A stretch of 53,471 nt of DNA from Chromatiales bacterium. GTDB taxonomy: Bacteria > Pseudomonadota > Gammaproteobacteria > Chromatiales > Chromatiaceae. The stretch is from positions 1-53,471 of the forward strand of contig JAQYVP010000032.1 in assembly GCA_030145485.1 (NCBI GenBank). Reading direction: 5' to 3'. The stretch's first letter is position 1; each line of letters opens with the position of its first letter. The notes beneath the pieces are model-generated. The model did not search any database. It saw nothing but the letters and a program-made list of their open reading frames with translations, and had not been told where the DNA came from. Below, one piece after another: positions 28,092 through 37,119 of the stretch. The position numbers were made by a program, and so were the translations under genes.

Positions 28092-29324
28092 TCAGCCCCC
28101 CTCTGAAACCTCTTCGTAAAGCGACAACAGGCGCTCGCTGATGATTGACCAGTCATATTCGTGCCTCGCTTTCTCCCGACCTGCTCTTGCCAGACGGGCA
28201 GCCAGTTCCGGCTGTTCGAGCAATTCGACGAGATGCTTTCCGAGGTCGTCCACGTCACCCGGCACGGCATGAATGATGTTCTCACCGTCGCGAGAGAAGG
28301 AGGGTATCCCGCCGACACGAGAGGCCACCACCGGAAGTCCGGCCGCCCAGGCCTCCAGGATCACGATGCCAAAGGGCTCATGGAGCGAGGGCAGGCAGAA
28401 AATATCGGCGGCATGGAAGGCGCCGGTAAGCAGCGGGTTGTCGTTCCCCAGTCCTGGAATGAGCGTCACCTTTTGATCGAGTCCCATTTCGTGCACTTTT
28501 GCCAGGAGTCGCTGATGGTAGCTGGCCACTGTCACCGGACCGAGCAGCACCAGGTGCGCCAACGGCTGTTTTGCAGAGGTACTTGCAAAGGCCTCGACGA
28601 GGCCGATCTGGTTTTTCTGGTAATCGATACGGCTGACGCAGAGCACGATCCGCCGGTCTGCCGGGATGTCGTACGCGGCACGGAACGCTTCCCCGTCGCC
28701 CTGGGAGAAAAACTCACAGTCGACGCCATTTGGCAGGAGCTCGACCCGTTGATCAGGCAGCTGTTTCTTTGCGGCCTGGTATTCGTCGCCGCCCACGCAG
28801 ACCAGGACTGCGGCATCTTCGAGCACACGCCGCGAACCAAGCAGCGCGCCGAAACCTTTTCCCCATTCGAAATGGCCCTGGATCGGGGCAAGCATTTGCT
28901 CCATCTCTCTTTTTGGTACTTCGAAAAAGCCTCCATGGAGTGTGAGCAAATAGGGGATGCCGTGCAGACGTGCCGCCGTTCGCACAATGCCACCGAGGCG
29001 CTTGCCGGTATGTGCATGCATCAGATCAACGCCGGGCTCCCGTGCCAGTGCCAAGAGCAGGGAGAGGGAAAGCAGGTTGCCGCCTTTTTTGTCCATGTCC
29101 TCCCTCTCCTGGCTGCTGAGTCCAAGGAAAGGGTAGGTGTATGGATAACGGCGAACCGGGACACCCTGAATGGTCTCACGGCGGTTGTCAGACAGGGCGA
29201 GGCTGGTGAATATCTGAACATCGTGGCTTGTTTTCCGCAGTGAACGACTGGTCTGCAGAATCGTTGTCTCGGTTCCTCCCCATTCTGAGGCGACGAAACG
29301 ACGTGGCACCTGGATGATTTTCAT
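28092..29324 (-). CDS. Family 4 glycosyltransferase
   Basis: 410-residue GT-B glycosyltransferase. Motifs: FVASEWGGTETTILQTSRSL (glycine-rich start), LCVSRIDYQKNQIGLVEAF and LPSLHEPFGIVILEAWAAG with the EX7E pair. It overlaps the upstream acetyltransferase by 4 nt. A 360-codon frame on the opposite strand (28161-29243) is only a shadow of its codon bias. Confidence 0.92.
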   Translation of the reverse strand: MKIIQVPRRFVASEWGGTETTILQTSRSLRKTSHDVQIFTSLALSDNRRETIQGVPVRRYPYTYPFLGLSSQEREDMDKKGGNLLSLSLLLALAREPGVDLMHAHTGKRLGGIVRTAARLHGIPYLLTLHGGFFEVPKREMEQMLAPIQGHFEWGKGFGALLGSRRVLEDAAVLVCVGGDEYQAAKKQLPDQRVELLPNGVDCEFFSQGDGEAFRAAYDIPADRRIVLCVSRIDYQKNQIGLVEAFASTSAKQPLAHLVLLGPVTVASYHQRLLAKVHEMGLDQKVTLIPGLGNDNPLLTGAFHAADIFCLPSLHEPFGIVILEAWAAGLPVVASRVGGIPSFSRDGENIIHAVPGDVDDLGKHLVELLEQPELAARLARAGREKARHEYDWSIISERLLSLYEEVSEGG

Positions 29325-29971
29325 TTGTCGTGCTGTCCTGGATCCGATGCCGGCGCTCCGTCACGCAGCCCGATCACTTTTGCCGGTACGCCCACGGCGA
29401 TGGACCATGGGGGGAGCGACTTGTTTACGACAGCACCGGCACCGACGATTGACCCTTGACCTATGGTCACGCCCTGGAGAACCACGGCATTGAGTCCTAT
29501 CCAGACATCGTCCTCGATGGTGACTGGGTCGGTGAGTACAGGCTGGTCATTGACCGGGATATCGCAGCGCTTGGCTGAGTGAGAGACGGTGTTGATGGTG
29601 GTATGGGCTGCCACCAACACGTTGGAGCCGATGTGGACCCCACCATTCCCATAGACCAGACAGAAGGGGCCAAGCCAGGAGCGGTCCCCGAGGCTCACAT
29701 CTCCCCGGTTGGCATTGATGATCACCGAGTCCTGGATCCAGACATTTTTTCCGAGGCTAATACCCGGTCGCTGTTCGGTGTTGGCCCTCAGGGTGGCGTT
29801 GCGACCGATACGGCTGCCCGATCCGATGCGTATGCGGTCGGGATATTGAAAGTTCACGCCAGCATCGATATGGCAATCGGCACCGAGGGCATCCAGTCGC
29901 TGGCGGTACAGCCATAGCCTGGGTTGTCGCAGGAAGCTTTTGGTCGTTCTCAATAAGGTGCGTCTGGGCAT
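29321..29971 (-). CDS. Hexapeptide-repeat acyltransferase (WcaF/NodL-like)
   Basis: 216-residue left-handed beta-helix O-acetyltransferase, probably adding acetyl groups to a sugar of the repeat unit. Repeats include IRIGSGSRIGRNATLRANTE and SLGDRSWLGPFCLVYGNG, and the C-terminal VWIGLNAVVLQGVTIGQGSI with GAGAVVNKSLPPWSIAVGVP is characteristic. The catalytic His is likely in AHTTINTVSHS. The frame extends upstream to 30010, but that would overlap wzx by 35 nt. The ATG at 29971 has GAAGAG about 9 nt upstream, just after the wzx stop, and is preferred. Confidence 0.88.
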   Translation of the reverse strand: MPRRTLLRTTKSFLRQPRLWLYRQRLDALGADCHIDAGVNFQYPDRIRIGSGSRIGRNATLRANTEQRPGISLGKNVWIQDSVIINANRGDVSLGDRSWLGPFCLVYGNGGVHIGSNVLVAAHTTINTVSHSAKRCDIPVNDQPVLTDPVTIEDDVWIGLNAVVLQGVTIGQGSIVGAGAVVNKSLPPWSIAVGVPAKVIGLRDGAPASDPGQHDK

Positions 29972-29975
29972 ACGC

Positions 29976-31502
29976 TTACTCTTCGGTTGTGTTTGCCATG
30001 CGTGGGCCACGGAGCTTTAAAATCTTGTCATAGAGCATACGTCGCTCCTCGGCTTTGAATCCTGTCCAGTAGAACACGATAAAGAAAATCAGGGCGCTTG
30101 CGGCACCTTCGACAATGATCCATGTGAAGCTATTGGCAGCTTGCAAATGATCGAGCAGATAAACAATCCCCAGTGCGACTGCAAGGGCAGGCAGGACCGG
30201 AATCAGGGCTCCCACGACAAAACCTGAAAGCGACACGCCGTGCATGGTGCAGGCCTTGGGCACAATGATCAGGGTTTCAACCAGGAAAGCCGCCGATAGC
30301 GTGGCGATAGCCACGCCCGTGAGTCCGAAGTGCTGGATCAACAGAATCGACAGTCCGAGATTGACCAACGCCGAGCCACCCATCGAAAAGGCCACGAATC
30401 TGTGGTGACCAGTCATGCCCAGAACATTTGCTGCGTTGAGTTGAATGCTGGTGAATAGAACAGCAATCAACAGGATACGGAGCAGCGGAACCGACCCGGC
30501 AAACTCCTTTCCCATCCAAAGCGTGATGATGTCATAGGCATAAAAATAGAGCAATGCAATGAAGGGGGTCGCAATCGCCATGAGAAAACGGGTGCCATCG
30601 ACCAGTATCCTCCGGATAGTATCTGTGTCCCCGGTTCCCTTGGACTGGGACACCAGTGGCATCAGAGCATTGGAGAACTGCTTGTTGAGCAGGTAAGTAT
30701 ACTCGCTCACTTTTGCGGCTATGGCGTACACAGCTACCGCGGACAGCGGCAGGAAAACCTTGATAACCACCGGGTCGATGCGCAGTATGATCAGCACTGA
30801 TACGTTGGCAATGAAGAAGTAGAATGAAAAGTTGCTCAGTTCGCGTATCCGACTGCGGGTAAATTGTGCTGGTGAAAGGGACAATTCCGGGGTAAGCCTG
30901 TAGGCAAAAGGTATCAGTAGCAGAGTGGAGAGCAGCATGGTCAGGGCAGTGGAGATGGCGAGGCCCAGCAAGCTATAACCCGCCTCGAGCAAAAAGACGA
31001 TGAGTGCCGCGTTGCCGAGTGTTGTCCCTAGTTCCACCAGGTTGACCAGTGACATGCGTCCACTGCCAACCAGGATTGCCTTGAAGAGGCTCAAGGGGAA
31101 GCAGAGAGCCATGGCTGTGCCCAGCAGCCATAGGGCGATGGTGAAATCCTCGCGTTGGCTCTCGGTCAGGTCAAACCAAGCAGGAGCGGTTCCTGCGAGC
31201 GCTGCAACCAGCATTAGACAAACTAGCCCGAGCCCCGAGTAGATCACCAGCAATGTTGCAAGTACCTGGTTGCGCCCGGCGTGATCTCGACTGGCGGAGA
31301 GTTCTGCGACGTATTTGACTGCAGCGGTAGCGAACCCCAGGTCCATGAGTCCAAAGAGCCCGATAACGGCAAAGATCAGTGACCATAGGCCAAACAAATC
31401 CATGCCGATGCGAGAGACGATAAAAGGGGTGAGAAAGAACAGCACCACCATGCCTACGAGAAAGCGCAGGTAGTTGCTGGCGATATTGAGCACCCATCCC
31501 AT
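29976..31502 (-). CDS. Polysaccharide flippase (Wzx-like)
   Basis: 508-residue membrane protein with about 12-14 hydrophobic segments of the MOP/polysaccharide-synthesis flippase type. N-terminal NYLRFLVGMVVLFFLTPFIV, then RIGMDLFGLWSLIFAVIGLF and DLGFATAAVKYVAE are typical of Wzx. It moves the lipid-linked unit to the periplasm for the Wzy-like polymerase. It lies 28 nt downstream of the phosphodiesterase gene and just ahead of the acetyltransferase. Confidence 0.92.
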   Translation of the reverse strand: MGWVLNIASNYLRFLVGMVVLFFLTPFIVSRIGMDLFGLWSLIFAVIGLFGLMDLGFATAAVKYVAELSASRDHAGRNQVLATLLVIYSGLGLVCLMLVAALAGTAPAWFDLTESQREDFTIALWLLGTAMALCFPLSLFKAILVGSGRMSLVNLVELGTTLGNAALIVFLLEAGYSLLGLAISTALTMLLSTLLLIPFAYRLTPELSLSPAQFTRSRIRELSNFSFYFFIANVSVLIILRIDPVVIKVFLPLSAVAVYAIAAKVSEYTYLLNKQFSNALMPLVSQSKGTGDTDTIRRILVDGTRFLMAIATPFIALLYFYAYDIITLWMGKEFAGSVPLLRILLIAVLFTSIQLNAANVLGMTGHHRFVAFSMGGSALVNLGLSILLIQHFGLTGVAIATLSAAFLVETLIIVPKACTMHGVSLSGFVVGALIPVLPALAVALGIVYLLDHLQAANSFTWIIVEGAASALIFFIVFYWTGFKAEERRMLYDKILKLRGPRMANTTEE

Positions 31503-31530
31503 GATGGCTGATTACCAGGTTGCCGTTTCG

Positions 31531-32685
31531 CTAGGCGCCGGACTCGGCGCGCATGAGGTGGAAGACATCGGTAATTGCTTGCGGGTCGTTCAATGGTTCA
31601 GCATTGGAGAGCAGGCTGGCATCTGAGTCAGGATCATCCGGATGATAACCATGCATCCCGGTGATGGGATTGATACCCATATGGCTTGGCACGATAAGTA
31701 CGCCGGCGTCCATGAGAAAAATCATTTCACCATACTGATCTCCCTCGAAATCGCAGCCCAGTTGTTGCAGTTCCCCGAGTGGCAGTATGCGACCTAGAGG
31801 AATTAGCTCCAGAAGCTCGGTGATACGCTCGCGAGCACCTTGGTTGTGAAACCAGAAGCGTCCCATGGTTGAATCGTATGTTGCGGTGTAGTCGCTGCCA
31901 AATGTCAGGCCAAGTTCCTCGATTTTACTCATCAGGTCGATGTGCGTATGCACGGTCGCCATGCCGTGGTCAGAGCAAATGAACACTCTCACCTGCTCAT
32001 ATTGCTCCGAGGCAAGTCGCAATACTTCATCAAGCTGCTTTTCGTACCACTCGAGCTTCTCGTCGACTTGAGGACTCTCTTTTCCGACTTCGTGAAGCAG
32101 GGCATCCATGGAAGCCATATAGAGTAATGCAAACGAGATATCCTTTTTCTTTAGGTCACTCTTTAGTGCTTCCAGATTTTGCTCTTCCGAATCTCGCCAG
32201 TCGGAAACGTGGTAGGACACACCGGCGCGGCTCAGGTGATCAAAAATATTTTCACCCTGGTTCATCCCGCCGGGTTTAAACAGGTCGCTTTTTTCGCAAT
32301 AGTCGAATTTGTCTACGTGCTCGAATGGGATGTTATAGAGTTGGAAATAGCCCGTGTAACTGTAAAGACTCTTGATCATCTTGCTGATCAGGTTCCGCAC
32401 ACGCCCGCGGTCGACCAGAGAGCGCGGAAGCAGCCTCAGAATACGCAGTGGTTTGAATGGTGAAGTCTGGGGCGAGTAGTAAAAAAATGACCAGTGCCGA
32501 TGTTGCCGCGGCATCAATCCAGTCAGAATTGAAGGAATACAGGCAGAGGAAAAGCCGAATACCGAGCGGAGCTTTCGCCTGAACGGCAACTGTGTTTCCA
32601 TGAAATGACGCCCCTTGAGAACTTCCCAGCCAAGCGCATCAATGAAGACAACGATAGAAATCTTGGGTGCCTTATTATCATTCAT
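31531..32685 (-). CDS. Alkaline phosphatase superfamily phosphodiesterase
   Basis: 384-residue member of the alkaline phosphatase/nucleotide pyrophosphatase superfamily. Metal ligands and nucleophile are visible: VVFIDALGWEV (Asp), FSSACIPSILTG (Ser/Thr nucleophile region), MASMDALLHEVG (Asp and His), ICSDHGM (Asp-His) and TGMHGYHP (last His). There is no signal peptide, so a cytoplasmic role is likely. I chose the ATG at 32685 (MNDNKAPK), which has AAGGAG about 11 nt upstream, over the in-frame start at 32721. It sits between the STAS gene and wzx. It could act on a nucleotide sugar or transfer a phospho-group to the polysaccharide. Substrate not known. Confidence 0.82.
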   Translation of the reverse strand: MNDNKAPKISIVVFIDALGWEVLKGRHFMETQLPFRRKLRSVFGFSSACIPSILTGLMPRQHRHWSFFYYSPQTSPFKPLRILRLLPRSLVDRGRVRNLISKMIKSLYSYTGYFQLYNIPFEHVDKFDYCEKSDLFKPGGMNQGENIFDHLSRAGVSYHVSDWRDSEEQNLEALKSDLKKKDISFALLYMASMDALLHEVGKESPQVDEKLEWYEKQLDEVLRLASEQYEQVRVFICSDHGMATVHTHIDLMSKIEELGLTFGSDYTATYDSTMGRFWFHNQGARERITELLELIPLGRILPLGELQQLGCDFEGDQYGEMIFLMDAGVLIVPSHMGINPITGMHGYHPDDPDSDASLLSNAEPLNDPQAITDVFHLMRAESGA

Positions 32686-32740
32686 TAGAGAGAATACTCC
32701 TTTACTGTTTGTCGCAATCAATTAACTGGAAGTGCCGCTT

Positions 32741-33076
32741 TCAAGTCAGGGCGCTCAGCGCGCCTTGTTCATCATCGAAGATCTGAAATACGGTGTGCAA
32801 GCGTGTGAGTTCAAACAGGGCGCTAACAGTGGGGCCCATGTGTACGAGGCAGACGTCTTCGTCCTTCTTGCGTGCGGCCTGCAGGCAGCTCACTAGCACT
32901 GCCAGTCCGCTCGAATCCATGAATGTCGTATCCGCCAGGTCAATAATCAATTTTCCGCTGCCATTGCTGATGATTTCCTTGAGTTCAGTTCTGACGTCAG
33001 CAGCCCCGGCCATCATGAGTTGTTCAGGAAGTTTGACTATATCGACGCTGTTTTGGGTACGCTTTTCGAGACTCAT
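32741..33076 (-). CDS. STAS-domain anti-anti-sigma factor (SpoIIAA/RsbV-like)
   Basis: 111-residue STAS protein. LIIDLADTTFMDSSGLAVLV holds the phosphorylatable serine (Ser55 or Ser56) of the family. I chose the ATG at 33076, with GAGGAG about 8 nt upstream; the frame runs 24 codons further up without a site. It lies next to an RsbW-like kinase gene and in the same operon as a PP2C response regulator, so the three likely form a partner switch. In Vibrio fischeri the STAS protein SypA plays such a role in polysaccharide control; the same here is inference. Confidence 0.9.
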   Translation of the reverse strand: MSLEKRTQNSVDIVKLPEQLMMAGAADVRTELKEIISNGSGKLIIDLADTTFMDSSGLAVLVSCLQAARKKDEDVCLVHMGPTVSALFELTRLHTVFQIFDDEQGALSALT

Positions 33077-33163
33077 AGTTGTTTCTCCTCGACACAGTTG
33101 GCCATGTTTTGTGAATATTGTTGGAAGCCAAACTCGATCAAATTGCACGTTGATGTTGCGTTG

Positions 33164-33598
33164 TTACAGCCGACGCATGAGTTTGAGCACGTTGTCGTTT
33201 CCTTTTCTAGTATAACTCACGGCGTCAGTCCACTGTCGAATAATATGCCAACCGCGGCCCGATACAGAATCCTCGTCAGGGAGTTCTGGAGTCTCCGGGA
33301 GAGGAGAAGGCATAGGTTTGCCCTGATCCCGAATCTCGATAGTGATGATGCCCTGACCGAGACTCCATTGCAGCGTGATTGGATGCCAGGTCTCTCCTCC
33401 GTAGGCGTGTTTGATACAGTTATTGAGCGCCTCGACCACAGCGGTGGTTAACTGGAATGCACCCAGTTCGTCGAGCCCCGCGCTACCGGAGAGGGCTAAC
33501 AACCTTAGCTGTAGTTTCGCCACATCCGCGGGGTCGCTGTCCAGAAGGAGACGTGTCTCGTCGCCGGTCACGATATCATTTCTGGGTAGGCGCGGCAT
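33164..33598 (-). CDS. RsbW-like serine kinase/anti-sigma factor
   Basis: 144-residue GHKL ATPase of the RsbW/SpoIIAB type, predicted to phosphorylate and bind the STAS protein encoded next to it. N-box VVEALNNCIKHAY (about 54-66), G1 EIRDQGKPM and G2 SGRGWHIIRQW are visible. The ATG at 33598 (MPRLPRND) overlaps the end of the nucleotidyltransferase gene by 23 nt; a longer in-frame start at 33670 lies deep in that gene and is unlikely. The target, whether a sigma factor or another protein, is not encoded here. Confidence 0.9.
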   Translation of the reverse strand: MPRLPRNDIVTGDETRLLLDSDPADVAKLQLRLLALSGSAGLDELGAFQLTTAVVEALNNCIKHAYGGETWHPITLQWSLGQGIITIEIRDQGKPMPSPLPETPELPDEDSVSGRGWHIIRQWTDAVSYTRKGNDNVLKLMRRL

Positions 33599-34751
33599 TG
33601 GTCTGATGTGCCAATTGCACGAGAAGATCGTTGTCTTCGCTGAATTGCTGCTGGTGCCGCGAGTCGTCAATCAACCAGCATATGTCTGCCGCGCGGTGAT
33701 TAAAGAAGCTGCCATCGGGTTTGATGCAGTGACCGTGGCTGATGATGAGGTTCTCGAGGCGTGCCACGCTGGCAATCTTGGTGTAGTTGCCTATCAGGCA
33801 TTCACGGATTTCGGCGCCAGGCTGGATGACAGAACCGGGACCGATCACGGTCGGACCCTCTATGACAGCGTTATCGCCGATCTCGCAGCTGCCTCCAATG
33901 AATACGGGGCCCTTGATATCAACGCGATCCCTGTTCATGCTCACGTTGATCCCGCATCTTAAACCATTTCCAAACTCTTTGCCGGGCAAGCGATATCCGC
34001 TAAAGTCACGAGTCAAGACGCTCCTTGTGGCATGCCAGTAATCTGTTATCGAGCCGATATCGAGCCACTGGAAGGGAAGTGTCAACCCGTAGAAGGGAAG
34101 GCTTTTGCTGACCAAATCCGGAAAAAGCTCTCCACCGATGTCATAGTTCTCGCCTGCAGGAATATGATCGAAAATTTCGGGTTCGAAGATGTAGATGCCG
34201 GTATTGATGGTCGTTGAAACCGCTTCCTGCGGCCCCGGTTTCTCCTGGAACTGCACTATGCGTCCCTCGTGATCGGTTTGGACTACCCCGTATTTGTGCA
34301 CCTCGTCATGAGAGACGTCCTTCATTACTATTGTGGCTAGCGCCTGCTTCTCCTTGTGGAATGCTACAGCGGCTCCGATGTCTAGGTCGATCAGCGCATC
34401 ACCGCAAAGGACCAAAAATGTGTCGTCAAAAAAACCCGAGAAGTCCTGCACATGCTTCATTCCACCCGCAGAACCAAGAGCCTCTGCAATGATGTCGCCA
34501 GCCTCGATATGGCCCTCGAACGAATAGGCGATTTCGACCCGCCATGCCGAGCCATCCCCGAAGTAGTCCTCGATGATCGGTGCGAGATGACTGGTATTGA
34601 TAATGATCTGGTCAACATCATGCTTGCGAAGTAGCTCGATGATCGATTCCAGTACGGGCTTGTGAATCAATGGGATCATCGGTTTGGGGATGTCGTGCGT
34701 CAGCGGCTGGACACGCGTGCCTTTGCCAGCAGCTAGGATCATGGCCTTCAT
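33576..34751 (-). CDS. Sugar nucleotidyltransferase with hexapeptide-repeat domain
   Basis: 391-residue cytoplasmic enzyme making an NDP-sugar. The N-terminal catalytic domain has MILAAGKGTRVQPLTHDIPK and LVLCGDALIDLDI, with QFQEKPGPQEA and INTGIYIFEPEIF. The C-terminal left-handed beta-helix (about 275-355) has GPVFIGGSCEIGDNAVIEGP. This layout is shared by mannose-1-P guanylyltransferases of the GMPP type and glucose-1-P transferases. It is the second nucleotidyltransferase besides ManC. It overlaps the PP2C gene by 4 nt upstream and the RsbW-like gene by 23 nt downstream, so regulation and sugar supply share one transcript. Substrate is uncertain. Confidence 0.9.
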   Translation of the reverse strand: MKAMILAAGKGTRVQPLTHDIPKPMIPLIHKPVLESIIELLRKHDVDQIIINTSHLAPIIEDYFGDGSAWRVEIAYSFEGHIEAGDIIAEALGSAGGMKHVQDFSGFFDDTFLVLCGDALIDLDIGAAVAFHKEKQALATIVMKDVSHDEVHKYGVVQTDHEGRIVQFQEKPGPQEAVSTTINTGIYIFEPEIFDHIPAGENYDIGGELFPDLVSKSLPFYGLTLPFQWLDIGSITDYWHATRSVLTRDFSGYRLPGKEFGNGLRCGINVSMNRDRVDIKGPVFIGGSCEIGDNAVIEGPTVIGPGSVIQPGAEIRECLIGNYTKIASVARLENLIISHGHCIKPDGSFFNHRAADICWLIDDSRHQQQFSEDNDLLVQLAHQTNAAPTQK

Positions 34752-35977
34752 GGGGTCTCTCCAGGATTTTTGTCCAGGGTTGTTTCACTGTGCTTCGCCA
34801 ATGGTCGATTCAGTATGAGCATTGAAATGTCGTCTTCGAATTCGCTTGATCCCCTCCATTGTGTCAGTTCGACACGCAGTGCGTCAGGCAGGTCCTGTGA
34901 AGTGGTGGTCGTTGCAACCGCCTCGAGTCGTTTGACGTCAAACATCTCTCCAGCCTCGCTTTGACACTCGGTAATGCCATCCGAGTAGAGTATTAGCTTG
35001 TCTCCTGCGTCCAGGTGGAGTTTCTGTGATTCATAGGCGACCTCAGGAAACATGCCAATGGGGAGCCCCCCGAGGTTCAAGGACTGGATTTCTCCACCGT
35101 TTCGGATGATTATTGGCGGTGGATGTCCAGCCATTGCGATTTCACCCTCACCGGTGCGCCTATCAAATATGCCGTAGGCAATGGTCGCGAAATTCTCTAT
35201 TTCTCCTTCCGGGTTGCTGAGTTCACGATTCAGGTTCGCCAGGAGTAGCGCCGGCTCCAGGAAGTCTTGCCGTTGTGCAATGCCCGGTTCGCCTCCCGGA
35301 ATCAAAGCACGGCACAGACTTGCGGAAAGCAACGCTGCAGGAATGCCATGCCCGGAGACATCCAAATGATAAAAACCGATACGATCCGGGGGCAACTCGA
35401 AGAAATTGAAACTATCGCCAGATACCTGTGAAGCTGGTAGGAACAACCAGGCTGCCCGCAATGGATGCAGGGGGTTGTCGGACCTCGGAAGCATTTGGCG
35501 TTGAATCCGGGCAGCTGCCATCAAGTCGGATTGGATCAGTTTGTAGGCTTTCCTCAGGCGGTCCCGGGAATTTCGCAGCTCGTGATTTTGCTCGGTATGT
35601 TGCTGCTCCAGCTTCAGAATGCGTTCCCCCACTCGGAGTCGGGCTTGCAGCACTTGCGCGTTGACAGGTTTTGCTAAAAAGTCGTCAGAACCAGCATTCA
35701 GCCCTTCCACCAGATCGGGCGTCTCCGAGCGTCCGGTCAGCAAAATAATGTAGACGTAGTGTTCCAGTTTGGCTTCGCGAACGGCACGACAAAGTTCAGG
35801 GCCAGACATGCCTGGCATTTCCCAGTCGCACACAACGATGCGGATGTCTGACTCCCTGATACAGTTGAGTCCCTCCAATCCATCACTCGCATCCTTCGTT
35901 TCGTACCCCCATTTTTCGAGTAAAGCGCGGACATAGATGCGGATATCGGGTGCATCGTCAATGACTAGAGCTTTCAT
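34748..35977 (-). CDS. Response regulator with PP2C-type phosphatase domain (RsbU-like)
   Basis: 409 residues. The N-terminal receiver has MKALVIDDAPD, phosphoacceptor Asp51 (VVCDWEMPG) and the Lys in FLAKPVN. A coiled-coil linker (about 118-155) follows, then a PPM/SpoIIE phosphatase domain with AARIQRQMLPR, ASQVSGDSFNFFEL, YHLDVSGHGIPAALLS, YSDGITE and DDISMLIL. It should dephosphorylate the STAS protein when the receiver signals. The ATG at 35977 begins the receiver naturally; a start at 36013 adds 12 residues and is also possible. First gene of the long minus-strand operon; the HPt gene lies about 430 nt upstream and could feed it. Confidence 0.92.
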   Translation of the reverse strand: MKALVIDDAPDIRIYVRALLEKWGYETKDASDGLEGLNCIRESDIRIVVCDWEMPGMSGPELCRAVREAKLEHYVYIILLTGRSETPDLVEGLNAGSDDFLAKPVNAQVLQARLRVGERILKLEQQHTEQNHELRNSRDRLRKAYKLIQSDLMAAARIQRQMLPRSDNPLHPLRAAWLFLPASQVSGDSFNFFELPPDRIGFYHLDVSGHGIPAALLSASLCRALIPGGEPGIAQRQDFLEPALLLANLNRELSNPEGEIENFATIAYGIFDRRTGEGEIAMAGHPPPIIIRNGGEIQSLNLGGLPIGMFPEVAYESQKLHLDAGDKLILYSDGITECQSEAGEMFDVKRLEAVATTTTSQDLPDALRVELTQWRGSSEFEDDISMLILNRPLAKHSETTLDKNPGETP

Positions 35978-36013
35978 GGTTTTAACGGGGCACCGGGTTG
36001 GTGATAACTTCAT

Positions 36014-36446
36014 GTTGAAAACTGGAGATTATCAATGTGGACTGACCGACTTGGCCATGAAGAGCCATGTTGGGATTCTCCTATTTGAAGCTCTGTTGGA
36101 ATGCATTTTAAATTATCCTGCTGATGTATTGTGGACACGAATCAATCGAAAGCTATTCAGAGTATCATTTTTGCTGCGTGGAGATTCTAGTTAATTGTGC
36201 TGGAAGAACTTGTCTGAGTGGGCAAGGCGTACTGCCATGGTGGTCTCATCAAGGCTAAGAGATGCCCTCTACGAACTGTTGATTTTGCAGGTCGGAGCAT
36301 GGCTGCATTTTTTCTACCAGGGAAGGTGGTTTTATCAACGACTAACAATGGCAATTTGGTTCACCCATCCAGCGGATCTCTATCCCATGAACTTATTCAG
36401 GATTTCTCTGGACGTCAGAGTCTTTTATCCCAAACATCTCATGATG
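36014..36446. other. Intergenic gap upstream of PP2C operon
   Basis: About 430 nt with no recognised gene. A plus-strand frame at 36195-36554 runs into the HPt gene on the other strand and is rejected. It must hold the promoter of the minus-strand operon, but no clear -35/-10 or -24/-12 element stands out. Confidence 0.4.
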
Positions 36447-36827
36447 CTACATAGCATCCATCTCCTCTTGAGAGCGATTGGCCAAGTCCAAAAATTCATC
36501 CATCATACTCTCAACAATATCTCCTTGCCCTTCTCTTGCTGCTTGCTCAATTAAAGTAACAACACGGCTGAGTTGCATGGCGCCAATGCTTGCGGTACTA
36601 CTCTTCAGACGATGTGCTGCCCGCCCTATGGCATCAAGGTCTCTATTGTCTGCAGCTGTCTGTAATATCCCTGTCTGCACTCTGAGCTCCTGCACAAAAG
36701 CATCAAGGATAGCTGCCGCGTTCTCCTCGCCCACATCGTAGAGTAATTGACCTAAAATACCTTGATCAATAAGCGTATCTGCTTCATGTTTTTTTCCCAA
36801 GGCTTCGGTATGATCCTGAATCACCAT
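36447..36827 (-). CDS. HPt-domain phosphotransfer protein
   Basis: 126-residue histidine phosphotransfer protein. The motif AIGRAAHRLKSSTASIGA holds His72, the phospho-relay residue. The rest is helical, as expected of HPt. It lies between the H-NOX/hybrid kinase pair and the REC-PP2C gene. It is a natural carrier from the hybrid kinase receiver (Asp500) to the PP2C receiver (Asp51). That route is inference. Confidence 0.88.
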   Translation of the reverse strand: MVIQDHTEALGKKHEADTLIDQGILGQLLYDVGEENAAAILDAFVQELRVQTGILQTAADNRDLDAIGRAAHRLKSSTASIGAMQLSRVVTLIEQAAREGQGDIVESMMDEFLDLANRSQEEMDAM

Positions 36828-37094
36828 AATTCTCTCTGTTGTTTGAAATTGTGTCAGGCAAGATAAAAAAGTTTACCTTGATGAATCAGTGGAGTGCCCG
36901 CATATTTTCTGGATAATTCCAGTATGGCTGTGCAAATTGTGAAAGATTGCTGTCAGTATGAAACAGTTGATGAGGATAGTACAGTATCATTGGGTTTTTT
37001 GGATTGATTATTTCAGTAGCGTGTTTGTCATACGCTTGAATTTATTGAATTTATTGAATTCCCGATAGGTGGCCAGTATACTTCACGCCTGCAG
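36828..37094. other. Intergenic region, no gene recognised
   Basis: AT-rich spacer upstream of the HPt gene, with short runs such as TTTATTGAATTTATTGAATT. I see no assignable feature. Confidence 0.35.
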
Positions 37095-37119
37095 ACGGCG
37101 AGAATGCTATTCTCGCCGT
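37095..37119 (+). repeat. Perfect hairpin at edge of IS200 relic
   Basis: An 11-bp perfect stem, ACGGCGAGAAT and ATTCTCGCCGT, with loop GCT. It lies directly before the decayed tnpA and probably is the left-end hairpin of that element. Confidence 0.7.

Noticed and set aside
28161-29243. 360-codon open frame opposite a GT4 gene
   Set aside because: It is the shadow of a well-supported glycosyltransferase; it has no motifs or ribosome binding site.
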